Below, piece by piece: positions 41,779 through 49,697 of a stretch of DNA of 64,000 bases. Every line of letters starts with the position of its first letter. Positions within the stretch are counted from its first letter, which is position 1. This stretch comes from Clostridia bacterium (lineage in GTDB: Bacteria > Bacillota > Clostridia > Oscillospirales > Acutalibacteraceae): positions 62,001 to 126,000 of the forward strand of contig JAFTWB010000013.1 in assembly GCA_017465505.1 (NCBI GenBank), in the 5' to 3' direction. Below the pieces are notes generated by a model. The model was not told where the DNA came from and ran no database searches. It saw only the letters and a program-made list of their open reading frames with translations. Both the position numbers and the translations under genes were made by a program.

Positions 41779-43362
41779 ATGAAAAACTTTTTTAAGGCGT
41801 TTACATTCAAACGCAGCCTATGCCTGCTTGTGGCAATGGTTGTTATGCTTTCCGCTACCTTGGTTGCTTGTGACAAGGATAAGCCCCAGAGCGGAGATAC
41901 AGGCGCAAGCTCTACTGTTGATACAAAGAACTTTGTTTTCCCCGAAAACTTTGTTATCGGCACAGTTAACGTAAGCGGCAAGACTTACGAAGAAGCTCTC
42001 AAGGCAGTTGAAGAAGGGGTAATTACTTCCATTAAAAGCTTTACCCTTAAGATTGAAGCCGAAGACAAGGAGTTTGAGTACAAGGATACAGATTTCCAGT
42101 GGGATTTTGAAGTTGAAGAGGCTGTGCTTGAGGCGGCAGAATATGCTGAAAGCAAAGACTATAAAAACGATATGTCTATGGGCGACCCCAATTCCGTTTC
42201 TTACGAAGCAGGGGTAAGCTACACTGTAAAAGAAGAATCTGTTAACGCAATAGTTGAAGCAGTTGCAAAAGAGGTTAACGTAAAGGCAGTAGATTCCACC
42301 CTTGCAGTTGACGGCGACAACGTTACTATTTCCAGAGAAAAGGTTGGCAAGGAGCTTGATAAGGAAGACCTTACAAACAAAATCCTTTTAGAGCTTCCTG
42401 CGCTTGCTACAAGCGGCAACAAAGAGCCCAAGGTTATCAAGGCTGTTGTAAACGAGATTAAGCCTGCATATAACTTTGAGGGTCTTGACGGCGAAATCAA
42501 GCTTATTTCTACATATTCCACATACTCCGAAAACACCGCAGACGGCAACCACAATATGGCACTTGCCCTTGAGGCCTGCAACGGCTCTGTTATCAATCCC
42601 GGCGAGGTTTGGTCTTTCAACGAGTGCACAGGCGACTCTAACCTTGAGTCTTTGGGCTATCGTCCTGCAACGGTTATTATGAATGGTGAGTTTGAGCAGG
42701 GTATCGGCGGCGGTATCTGTCAGGCAAGTACAACCATCTACAACGCCGCACTTCTGGCAAATATGGATGTTGTGGAGAGATATTGCCACGCATACCAGTC
42801 TGCTTATGTACCTGCAGGCAGGGACGCAACTATCGACTATCCCAACCTTGACCTTAAGCTTTCCAACCCCACTGACTATCCTATGTATATGCAGTGCTAT
42901 ATGGAAGGTGTTTGCCTTACTGTAAACATCTTCGGCTGGGATGACCCCTCTTTCGACGAAATCGAAATAGAAAGCTATGTTCACAGCTCAGACAAGTACA
43001 GCTACCGTGCCTCTTCCGAGAGAGTTTACTACCTTGACGGCGAGGAAGTAGGCAGAGAGGAGCTTCCCTCTTCCTGGTACGACTACCCCGATGTTGACGA
43101 GCCGGAGCCTACAAAACCCAAGGCAACAAAGCCTGCAGCTACAAAACCCCAGACAACCAAGCCCCAGGCAACTAAGCCCAAGGCCACAAAGCCTGCGGCA
43201 ACTCCTGCTCCCGAAACAAAGCCTGCTGTGACAAATCCCCCTGTTACAACTCTGCCCCCAGAGCCCGAGGAGATTACAACACTTCCACCTGTTACAGAGG
43301 AAATTCCCAAGGAAACCTCTGCAAACGCAGAGCAGATTTCCACAGCAGCAGTCAATTATTAA
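41779..43362 (+). CDS. VanW family lipoprotein
   Basis: The 527-residue product has a lipoprotein signal (lipobox LVAC, Cys about residue 34), one or two peptidoglycan-binding-4-type (YoaR-like) segments up to about residue 230, and the VanW domain (GDGNHNMALALEA-type start, NPGEVWSFNECTG, GGGICQASTTIYNAAL, HAYQSAYVPAGRDATIDYP). The last 90 residues are a Lys-Pro-Ala-Thr repeat (KPKATKPAATKP) that may span or contact the wall. VanW domains are named after a glycopeptide-resistance cluster, but the function is unknown and this gene gives no sign of resistance. ATG 41779 is chosen over GTG 41770 from AAGGTGAG. Confidence 0.88.
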   Translation: MKNFFKAFTFKRSLCLLVAMVVMLSATLVACDKDKPQSGDTGASSTVDTKNFVFPENFVIGTVNVSGKTYEEALKAVEEGVITSIKSFTLKIEAEDKEFEYKDTDFQWDFEVEEAVLEAAEYAESKDYKNDMSMGDPNSVSYEAGVSYTVKEESVNAIVEAVAKEVNVKAVDSTLAVDGDNVTISREKVGKELDKEDLTNKILLELPALATSGNKEPKVIKAVVNEIKPAYNFEGLDGEIKLISTYSTYSENTADGNHNMALALEACNGSVINPGEVWSFNECTGDSNLESLGYRPATVIMNGEFEQGIGGGICQASTTIYNAALLANMDVVERYCHAYQSAYVPAGRDATIDYPNLDLKLSNPTDYPMYMQCYMEGVCLTVNIFGWDDPSFDEIEIESYVHSSDKYSYRASSERVYYLDGEEVGREELPSSWYDYPDVDEPEPTKPKATKPAATKPQTTKPQATKPKATKPAATPAPETKPAVTNPPVTTLPPEPEEITTLPPVTEEIPKETSANAEQISTAAVNY

Positions 43363-43371
43363 GATAAAGCC

Positions 43372-43396
43372 AAAAGCTCCCTTCGGGGAGCTTTTT
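43372..43396 (+). terminator. Intrinsic terminator after vanW
   Basis: AAAAGCTCCC pairs with GGGGAGCTTTTT around TTC. It lies just before the patatin ribosome site, so read-through or a second promoter is needed for that gene. Confidence 0.85.
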
Positions 43397-43417
43397 GAGC
43401 AGTAAAAGGTGATTATT

Positions 43418-44200
43418 ATGAGCAAAAAATTAGGTCTTGTTTTAGGCTCGGGCGGTGCCCGAGGCGTGGCACATATCGGCTTTCTCAAAGCCCTTGAAGA
43501 AGCCGAAATTACTCCTCAGTGCATTTCGGGCAGCTCCGCAGGCTCCATTGTAGGTGCTTGTATGGCGATGGGAATGACTGCCGACGAGATTATGAACGAG
43601 GTGCGAAACCTTAAAGCGAGCGAGGTGCTCTACGGTGTGCCCAACTTTAACCGTAGCGGACTTTTCTCTACCCGAGGTGTACACCGCAAGCTTAATTCCT
43701 TTTTCAAAAGAAAGAGAATCTGGGACTTGAACATAGATTTTTGTTGCGTGGCAACAAACCTTGTTACAGGCAAGCCCAAGATTTTTCACGGCAGAAGCTT
43801 TATTGTGCCTTCAATTGTGGCAAGCTCCTGTATTCCTGCACTTTTTGAGCCCGAGGTTATCGGCGGTGTGCAGTATGTAGACGGCGGCGTTACCTCACGT
43901 CTTCCCATTAAGGCTATCCGTATGTTTGAGCCCGAGGTGGTTGTAGCGGTGGATGTCTTTGCCGAAAGCGACAAGCCGGGAAGTTATCAGAGTGCTCTGG
44001 CGGTGCTTTCACGTTCCATTGATATTATGGACAGAAACTTTACCAAAGCCAAAACCAAGGAAGAAAACCCCGACCTGCTTATTACTCCCGATTTGGGCAA
44101 TATGACCCAGTATACCTTTAAGGAGCTGGATTTTGCTTTTGAACAGGGCTACAAAGCAGGTAAGGAAAATATAGAAAAAATAAAAGAGCTTATAGCGTAA
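43418..44200 (+). CDS. Patatin-like phospholipase family protein
   Basis: The 260-residue product has the complete patatin catalytic set: oxyanion loop GSGGARGVAHIG at residues 9-20, nucleophile elbow GSSAGS near 41-46, and the catalytic dyad Asp in YVDGGVTSRLP near 152. It is of the short bacterial RssA/YchK type without a membrane segment. The family hydrolyses acyl esters of lipids; the substrate is not known. ATG 43418 follows AAAAGG with good spacing; GTG 43409 is in the same frame. Confidence 0.92.
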   Translation: MSKKLGLVLGSGGARGVAHIGFLKALEEAEITPQCISGSSAGSIVGACMAMGMTADEIMNEVRNLKASEVLYGVPNFNRSGLFSTRGVHRKLNSFFKRKRIWDLNIDFCCVATNLVTGKPKIFHGRSFIVPSIVASSCIPALFEPEVIGGVQYVDGGVTSRLPIKAIRMFEPEVVVAVDVFAESDKPGSYQSALAVLSRSIDIMDRNFTKAKTKEENPDLLITPDLGNMTQYTFKELDFAFEQGYKAGKENIEKIKELIA

Positions 44201-44211
44201 AAAGTAAAAGC

Positions 44212-44254
44212 GGCAGCGAAGTGTAGCCAGAGACGGAACTTCGCTGCCTTTTTT
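44212..44254 (+). terminator. Strong intrinsic terminator after the patatin gene
   Basis: GGCAGCGAAGT pairs perfectly with ACTTCGCTGCC around 15 bases, followed by six T residues. Confidence 0.92.
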
Positions 44255-44268
44255 ATGAAGGATTGTTG

Positions 44269-44410
44269 AATGATAGCTAATTACCCACCGATGGTGGGAA
44301 TGATGTTTCGCCTTTGGCGAAATGATGTAGCACGGCTAATGATGTTTTGCTGACGCAAAATGATGTGTTTGCTTTGCACACGTTAATGTGGCACGTTTCA
44401 CGTGCGATTA
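44269..44410 (+). repeat. Hairpin array with AATGATG linkers, after the patatin gene
   Basis: Constant (A)ATGATG is followed in turn by CCACC/GGTGG, TTCGCC/GGCGAA, TAGC/GCTA, TTTTGC/GCAAAA and a TGTTTGC-type stem, then the terminal module GTGGCACGTTTCACGTGCGATTATAG. Each stem has a loop of three or four bases and its own sequence. No frame crosses the array. Confidence 0.75.
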
Positions 44411-44428
44411 TAGTTTTTTACTTTTGCT

Positions 44429-44568
44429 CCCGCCGTTGATGAGAGTTAAAGGTTTCATCAAACCTTTTAAAAGGCGGAATCGCCCACCGGGTGGCTAACC
44501 CGGCGGAACTGCCCTGCCGTGGCTAACGGCCGGAACTGCCCACCGTGGCTAACGGTTGGCTAACGGCG
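44429..44568 (-). repeat. Dispersed 3'-end palindromic element, copy E, with extra modules
   Basis: On the minus strand it begins with three successive GTTAGCC(A)C-type units (CGTTAGCC, CGTTAGCCACGG, CGTTAGCCACGGCAGGG, then GGGTTAGCC), continues with GGGCGATTCCGCC and an AAAGGTTT/AAACCTTT stem, and ends CCGTT...GGCGGG. It lies downstream of the four-gene dockerin operon in its sense direction. The leader unit of about 28 bases is amplified here. Confidence 0.72.
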
Positions 44569-44608
44569 AGGGCGACTCCAAAGGGGAAATGGAGCCGCCC
44601 TCTTTTTT
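44568..44608 (+). terminator. Hairpin with T tract at the end of copy E
   Basis: GAGGGCGACTCC pairs with GGAGCCGCCCTC around eleven bases, followed by TTTTTT on the plus strand. No plus-strand gene lies directly upstream apart from the patatin gene, which has its own terminator. Confidence 0.55.
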
Positions 44609-44636
44609 GAAAAAGTCTTTCGACTATAAGGCATAT

Positions 44637-46667
44637 TTATGTGATTTTAGCAATACGCTTCTGAATAGCCGTTGCGTCCCTTATGTTAAGAGCACCATCT
44701 TTGTTAAAGTCAGGGATGTGCTTTTGATATTCAGGGGAAAGGATATAGTTTTTGATGTTGTTGTTTTTGGCGATATGCTTCTGAATAAGGGTTGCGTCTT
44801 TGATGTTCAGCTTTCCGTCGCCATTTGTATCTCCCATAAGCATACCAACGCCATAGTCTGAGAATACATTTTCGATTCCCTGAACTTTCTGCTCATAAGC
44901 CGCTTCCAAAGGCATAAGCTGATTTTTCTCGGGAATGTAAACTCCGTAGCCCGAAACAAAGGGTGCGCAACAGTTGGCAAAGAGCACATAGTCGCCATAT
45001 TCAAAGAGAGAAGGGGTATCAATGCCCAAGCCGGTGTGCAGGTCGGCTTTAATGAGGACATAATCGGGAGTAGAAGCGTTTTCGCTGAAATATTCGTACT
45101 CTTCATTATAAAGGGAGAGGGTGAAACCCTGAGGAGTTTTGCCGTTTTCGTCCACATTCATAAGAGGAAGAATTTTATTTTTATACTTGAAATTCCTGTC
45201 TTTAAAGAGGAAGCGGTTTTCCGTTGCAAAAGCTTCAGCAAAGCTTCCTGTCTTGCCGATAATGGTGAGCTTTTCGTTTTTACCGTAGCCCATTACACTG
45301 CCTGTGTCGCTGTAAACAAAGTAAAAGCCCAGTGCCATTTCATCAACAGAAGCAAGGGAGTCGGGGAGAGTAATAAACATAAGCTTGGGACAGTCGAAGA
45401 AAGCCTCACCGCTGATGTGCTTTACACCCTCGGGAAGGGTTATAGCCTCAAGGCTTGAGCAACCCTTGAAGGTGTAGAGGGCAATTTCCTCAACGCCTTG
45501 GGGAATGTTCACGGACATAAGCTTTTTGCAGCCCTTGAAAGCCTGCTGGTTAATGACTTTCACCTCTTGGGGAAGAGTGATTTTGGTTACTTCAGTACAG
45601 TCGCAAAAAGCGGAATCAGCAATTAAGGTTGTGCCGTCTTTTACAGACACGCTGCCAAAAATGCTTTGGTCAGCACTGATAAGCACAGAGCCGGAGTAAA
45701 GCAGGCCTTCGTCACGGTTGAGCTTGTTGTTATAAAAAGCCGTGTTATAAAAAGCGGAGTAGCCTAAATATTCAAGAGAAGAGCTCAGATTGACCTTCTC
45801 AAGACTTGTGCAGTCGTAAAAGGCAGAAAAGCCTATGTAGGTAACGCTTTCGGGGATGTTTACATCGGTAATGTTTTTGCACCCTTCAAAGGCACTGTTT
45901 CCGATGTAAGTAAGCTTATCTGAAAAATCAAGCTCCTTGATTTCTGTATATCTGAAAGAGTAATTGCCGATAAAATCAAGGTTTTGGGAAAGCTTAATGT
46001 CCTGATTCAGTTTACAGCCTGCAAAAGCAAGGTGACCGATGTAGGAAAGAGCGCTTGGAAGAATAACCTTTTCAAGATTTTCGCAACCTGAAAAAGCACT
46101 CTGGCCGATTGCTTTAATAGAATCGGGAAGGATAACTTCTTTGATGGTTTTGTTATCAGTAAACGCTGAGGACGCTATGGAGTAAGTGCCTTCCTGTACC
46201 GTAAAAACCTCGCCGATTTTGTCTTTGTCGGTCTTGATAAGGTGGTGGTCAAGGTACAAACCGCCGTCAATCCAATCAGCGTGCCACTCAAGAGCAGGAG
46301 TGCCGCCGAAAGCCCTCATACCGATAACCCTCAGAGTAGATGGCAGCTCAATGGTGTGAAGCTTTTTGCTGGTGTAAAAGGCCTCGAAGCCGATGTCAGT
46401 CACACCCTCGGGAACAACCACCTTGACGATGTTTTCGTTTCGGCTAAGTGCGTAATTTCCGATTGAAGTTACCTTGTAGCCCTCAATTTCTGAGGGAATC
46501 TGCACCAAAGCAGACTCGCCTTTGTAGCCTGTAATCTCAGCCGTGCCGTTTTCCCGAACTATATAATAAAAGTCACCGCTGAGTGTACTTTCTGCCGAGG
46601 CAGAAGGGACTAAAAACAGGCTGAGTATAAGAGTTAATATAAGGCTTGTTGCCAGTATCTTTTTCAT
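44637..46667 (-). CDS. Secreted leucine-rich-repeat (BspA-type) dockerin protein 4 of the operon
   Basis: The 676-residue product has a signal peptide (to about residue 27), then about a dozen LRR_5-type units to residue 440 (for example SAFSGCENLEKVILPSAL, SAFEGCKNITDVNIPES, SAFYDCTSLEKVNLSSS). A pre-dockerin region of about 110 residues follows (YEYFSENASTPDYVLI, GYGVYIPEKNQL), then a dockerin from about 610 (GDTNGDGKLN, DFNKDGALN, each with DATxIQK). Last gene of four; 15 bases from the preceding gene. LRR arrays of this type often mediate adhesion. No catalytic domain is seen. Confidence 0.9.
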   Translation of the reverse strand: MKKILATSLILTLILSLFLVPSASAESTLSGDFYYIVRENGTAEITGYKGESALVQIPSEIEGYKVTSIGNYALSRNENIVKVVVPEGVTDIGFEAFYTSKKLHTIELPSTLRVIGMRAFGGTPALEWHADWIDGGLYLDHHLIKTDKDKIGEVFTVQEGTYSIASSAFTDNKTIKEVILPDSIKAIGQSAFSGCENLEKVILPSALSYIGHLAFAGCKLNQDIKLSQNLDFIGNYSFRYTEIKELDFSDKLTYIGNSAFEGCKNITDVNIPESVTYIGFSAFYDCTSLEKVNLSSSLEYLGYSAFYNTAFYNNKLNRDEGLLYSGSVLISADQSIFGSVSVKDGTTLIADSAFCDCTEVTKITLPQEVKVINQQAFKGCKKLMSVNIPQGVEEIALYTFKGCSSLEAITLPEGVKHISGEAFFDCPKLMFITLPDSLASVDEMALGFYFVYSDTGSVMGYGKNEKLTIIGKTGSFAEAFATENRFLFKDRNFKYKNKILPLMNVDENGKTPQGFTLSLYNEEYEYFSENASTPDYVLIKADLHTGLGIDTPSLFEYGDYVLFANCCAPFVSGYGVYIPEKNQLMPLEAAYEQKVQGIENVFSDYGVGMLMGDTNGDGKLNIKDATLIQKHIAKNNNIKNYILSPEYQKHIPDFNKDGALNIRDATAIQKRIAKIT

Positions 46668-46682
46668 ATTAACGCTCCTTTC

Positions 46683-47852
46683 TTAAAGTCCTGCAATTTT
46701 CTTCTGAATAGCCGTGGCGTCACGGATATTCATTTCTCTGTCACGGTTAAAGTCGCCGATGTAAGCAGGGCCTTTGCCTTCAAGCCAGTAGTCGGAAGCT
46801 TCAATTGCATTTCTTTCGATTTTGGCAAGACCTGCAAGGCTTTTCTGAATAAGAGTAGCGTCACGGATATTAAGCTCTCTGTCGTAATTTACATCTCCTA
46901 TAAGCTCGCCCACACCACCAAGGGTGAAAACATTTTCTATACCCTCAAACTCCATTTTATAGGCGTTGGGCAAGGGGTAAATCTCGTTTTTCTCGGGATA
47001 GTACACATAGTAGCCGAAGGTTGTGGGGTAAAGGTGGCTGGAGCTTCTTAAGATGTAATCTCCGAAAACCTCAGCCGCAAAGGCAGGGCCGCTGACATTC
47101 TCGTAAACCCTGATAAGTACGAAGGTGGGGATGTCTTTGCTCCCAGACTGGGGTGAGAAGTACTCATATACCTCTTTGTAATACGCAAGATACCCTTCAC
47201 CTGTTTCAGGGTCTTCCTCAGAAATGTGAAGAAGCTCCAAAACCTTGTCTTTGTATATAGAATATTCGATAAAATCAAACTGATACTCTTGCTTTGAGTA
47301 TTCTTCGGCGGCAGAGCCTTTGAATCCTTCGATTTCAATGTGATCTAAGGCGATATATCCTCCGTCAAAGAGCAGTTCGCCGTTTTCATAATAACATAAG
47401 TCCTCATAGCCGATAGCGCATACACCTATATCGGTAACAGAGGCAGGGATAAAAATATGACGGAGAGAGTGACAGTTTTTGAAAGCTCCTTCGCCAATGA
47501 AGGTAACCCCTTCGGGGATATTTACTTTTTGGAGCATTTCATTGTCAGCGAAAGCATAGTCGTTGATTCGTGTTACGGTGTTGGGCATAACAACTTCTGT
47601 TATGTTGGTGCCGATAAAACCTGAATTGGCGATTTCAGTTACTGTGTATCCGTTAATGGTATCAGGTATGATAAGTGTTCCCGACAAATCGTGATTATCC
47701 GCACCGATTGCCGCAGTACCGTCATCTAAGAGAATATACCAATATTCCCCACAATCTATACTGTTTAAGAACCTTTCTGCACTAACAGGAAAAACGCACA
47801 CTGCACTTAATAGCAGAGTAAGCACCAAAGCAAGACTAAAAGCTTTCTTCAT
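46683..47852 (-). CDS. Secreted leucine-rich-repeat dockerin protein 3 of the operon (short)
   Basis: The 389-residue product is the shortest paralogue: signal peptide to about residue 25, four LRR_5 units (YAFADNEMLQKVNIPEG, GAFKNCHSLRHIFIPAS) to about residue 150, the shared pre-dockerin region (VYEYFSPQSGSKD, FGYYVYYPEKNEIYPL) and a dockerin from about 317 (GDVNYDRELN, DFNRDREMN). In both calcium loops the usual Gly after the central Asp is Arg. Ribosome site AAAGGAGC precedes the ATG. The dockerin linker is longer than in the neighbours. Confidence 0.9.
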   Translation of the reverse strand: MKKAFSLALVLTLLLSAVCVFPVSAERFLNSIDCGEYWYILLDDGTAAIGADNHDLSGTLIIPDTINGYTVTEIANSGFIGTNITEVVMPNTVTRINDYAFADNEMLQKVNIPEGVTFIGEGAFKNCHSLRHIFIPASVTDIGVCAIGYEDLCYYENGELLFDGGYIALDHIEIEGFKGSAAEEYSKQEYQFDFIEYSIYKDKVLELLHISEEDPETGEGYLAYYKEVYEYFSPQSGSKDIPTFVLIRVYENVSGPAFAAEVFGDYILRSSSHLYPTTFGYYVYYPEKNEIYPLPNAYKMEFEGIENVFTLGGVGELIGDVNYDRELNIRDATLIQKSLAGLAKIERNAIEASDYWLEGKGPAYIGDFNRDREMNIRDATAIQKKIAGL

Positions 47853-47902
47853 AGATATCGCTCCTTTCGGTAAATCAGCTTTTTATCGCTGAAAGCTTTA
47901 AG

Positions 47903-49663
47903 TTAAATTTTTGCCAGCATTTTCTGAATAGCCGTTGCGTCACGGATGTTCATTTCGCCATCTCGGTTGTAGTCGCTTATATATTTGGGAACTTTTTCGG
48001 TGTCGGACCATGTATAATCAGAGATATGGTTGTTTTTTATAAATTCTATTCTTGCAATGTCTTTCTGGATAACTGTGGCGTCACGGATATTAAGCTTTCT
48101 GTCGTAATTAACATCTCCTATAAGCTCGCCCACACCGCCAAGAGTGAATACGTTATAGACATTTTCAATCCCTGCTTCAAAAGCTTTGTCAAGGGTGTAG
48201 ATTTCTTTTGTTTCTGGCAGATAAATGTAATAGCCTAATTTTTCAGGGAAATAGTAATCGCAGTCCCTGATAATGTAATCACCGTAAGCCTGTGCTTCAA
48301 GTACCGAGCTTTCGGGGTTTTCGTAAAGCTCTATAAGCACAAAGTCAGGGGTGGATTCGTCAGGTGAGGAGTAGTGCTCATACCCTTCGTGATAAGAATG
48401 GTATTTTTTATTTACACCGAAGTCCTCTTCGGTAATATCAAAAATCTCAAAAATTTGTTCCTGATACTTGTTAGCCAAGGGCTTAAAGTTAAATCCGTTT
48501 TCATTGGCATATTTCTCGGCAGCGGAGCCTTTGTAGCCTGCAATTGTCAGAATTTCGGATTTGACTTTGCCGACATCGTAATAGCAATCATTTTTATACT
48601 CCCAAAGAGTGTCATAGCCTACGGCATGGATTTCAATTGTTTCAACGGAATTTGGGATTTTGATGTAGCTGAGGTTTCTGCAATCCCAGAAAGCGTCTTC
48701 GCGGATAGCAGTTACACCTTCGGGAATAGTAACAGAGGTAAGATTGTAACAATCCCTGAAAGCGTATTTTGGTATTTCCTTAAGGTTTGCAGAAAGCTTT
48801 ATTTCCTTCAGTCGGTCTGCGGTGAAAAAGCAGTATTCGCCTATATACTCAACGGAGTCAGGTAGGGAGATAGAACTTAAATCGCTTCCGTGAAATGTGT
48901 CGCTTGCAATTATACGGGTTCCGTCTTTTACAGTAAAGTCTCCTTCCATTTTATTGTCAACATCCAGAAGATATTCTCCGCAATAAAACGCTCCGTTTTC
49001 CAGTTCGGCATTATTAGCGAAAGGAGTTTTGAAAAAAGGATTACTGCCGATGTATTCAAGGGTGTGGGGCAAAGAAGCCTCGGTGAGATTTTCGCACCAC
49101 ATAAATGCAGAGTCGCCCAGATATGTAACGCCTTCGGGGATAATGGCACTTTCGATATTATCACAATCATGAAAAGCTTTTGAACCTATATATTCAAGGC
49201 TTTCAGGTAAGCCGTTGTGGCCCAACTTGTAGCAAAACATAAATGCACTTTTACCGATATAGGTAAGGCCGTCAGGCAAATTTACGTTTTCAAGCTGAGT
49301 GCAGTGGTTGAAGGCATAGTCGCCGATATAGGTCAGATTTTCGGGCAGGTTGATTGTCGTGAGGTTTTCACAATTGCTGAAGGCGGAGCCGTGTATTTCT
49401 CTGATTGTATCGGGAAGTGTAACCTCGGTGATGTGGTTATTGTTATAAAAGGCGTCTTTTCCTATGGAGGTTACAGTGCGGCCGTCTATCTCGGCGGGAA
49501 TTATAAGCTTTTGTGCAGTTGTATAATTTCTTTTAAGCTCAGCTGTGCCGTCTGCCAGAACTTGGTAAGAAAAATGTGTGGTGTCTTCTGCAACCACAGG
49601 AAAAGTGCACAGTGTACCGAATACTAAAACCAGTAATAAAGTGATGGATAATATCTTTTTCAT
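47903..49663 (-). CDS. Secreted leucine-rich-repeat dockerin protein 2 of the operon
   Basis: The 586-residue product has a signal peptide to about residue 25, ten or more LRR_5 units (SAFSNCENLTTINLPEN, YAFNHCTQLENVNLPDG, AFRDCYNLTSVTIPEG) to about 380, the shared pre-dockerin region (GYEHYSSPDESTPDFVLIEL, LGYYIYLPETKEIYTL) and a dockerin from about 512 (GDVNYDRKLN, DYNRDGEMN). Strongly similar to the gene downstream over the last 200 residues, so the two probably arose by tandem duplication. AAAGGAGC lies before the ATG. Confidence 0.9.
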   Translation of the reverse strand: MKKILSITLLLVLVFGTLCTFPVVAEDTTHFSYQVLADGTAELKRNYTTAQKLIIPAEIDGRTVTSIGKDAFYNNNHITEVTLPDTIREIHGSAFSNCENLTTINLPENLTYIGDYAFNHCTQLENVNLPDGLTYIGKSAFMFCYKLGHNGLPESLEYIGSKAFHDCDNIESAIIPEGVTYLGDSAFMWCENLTEASLPHTLEYIGSNPFFKTPFANNAELENGAFYCGEYLLDVDNKMEGDFTVKDGTRIIASDTFHGSDLSSISLPDSVEYIGEYCFFTADRLKEIKLSANLKEIPKYAFRDCYNLTSVTIPEGVTAIREDAFWDCRNLSYIKIPNSVETIEIHAVGYDTLWEYKNDCYYDVGKVKSEILTIAGYKGSAAEKYANENGFNFKPLANKYQEQIFEIFDITEEDFGVNKKYHSYHEGYEHYSSPDESTPDFVLIELYENPESSVLEAQAYGDYIIRDCDYYFPEKLGYYIYLPETKEIYTLDKAFEAGIENVYNVFTLGGVGELIGDVNYDRKLNIRDATVIQKDIARIEFIKNNHISDYTWSDTEKVPKYISDYNRDGEMNIRDATAIQKMLAKI

Positions 49664-49697
49664 AATTTTTGCTCCTTTCGGTTTTGTGATTGAAGCT

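Noticed and set aside
41779..43362. VanW gene as evidence of vancomycin resistance
   Set aside because: No vanA/B/H/X genes are present; VanW-domain lipoproteins are common in Clostridia without resistance.
44269..44410. Possible CRISPR array because of regularly spaced repeats
   Set aside because: The repeated unit is only 6-7 bases and the intervening parts are self-complementary hairpins of 12-16 bases. No cas gene is nearby.
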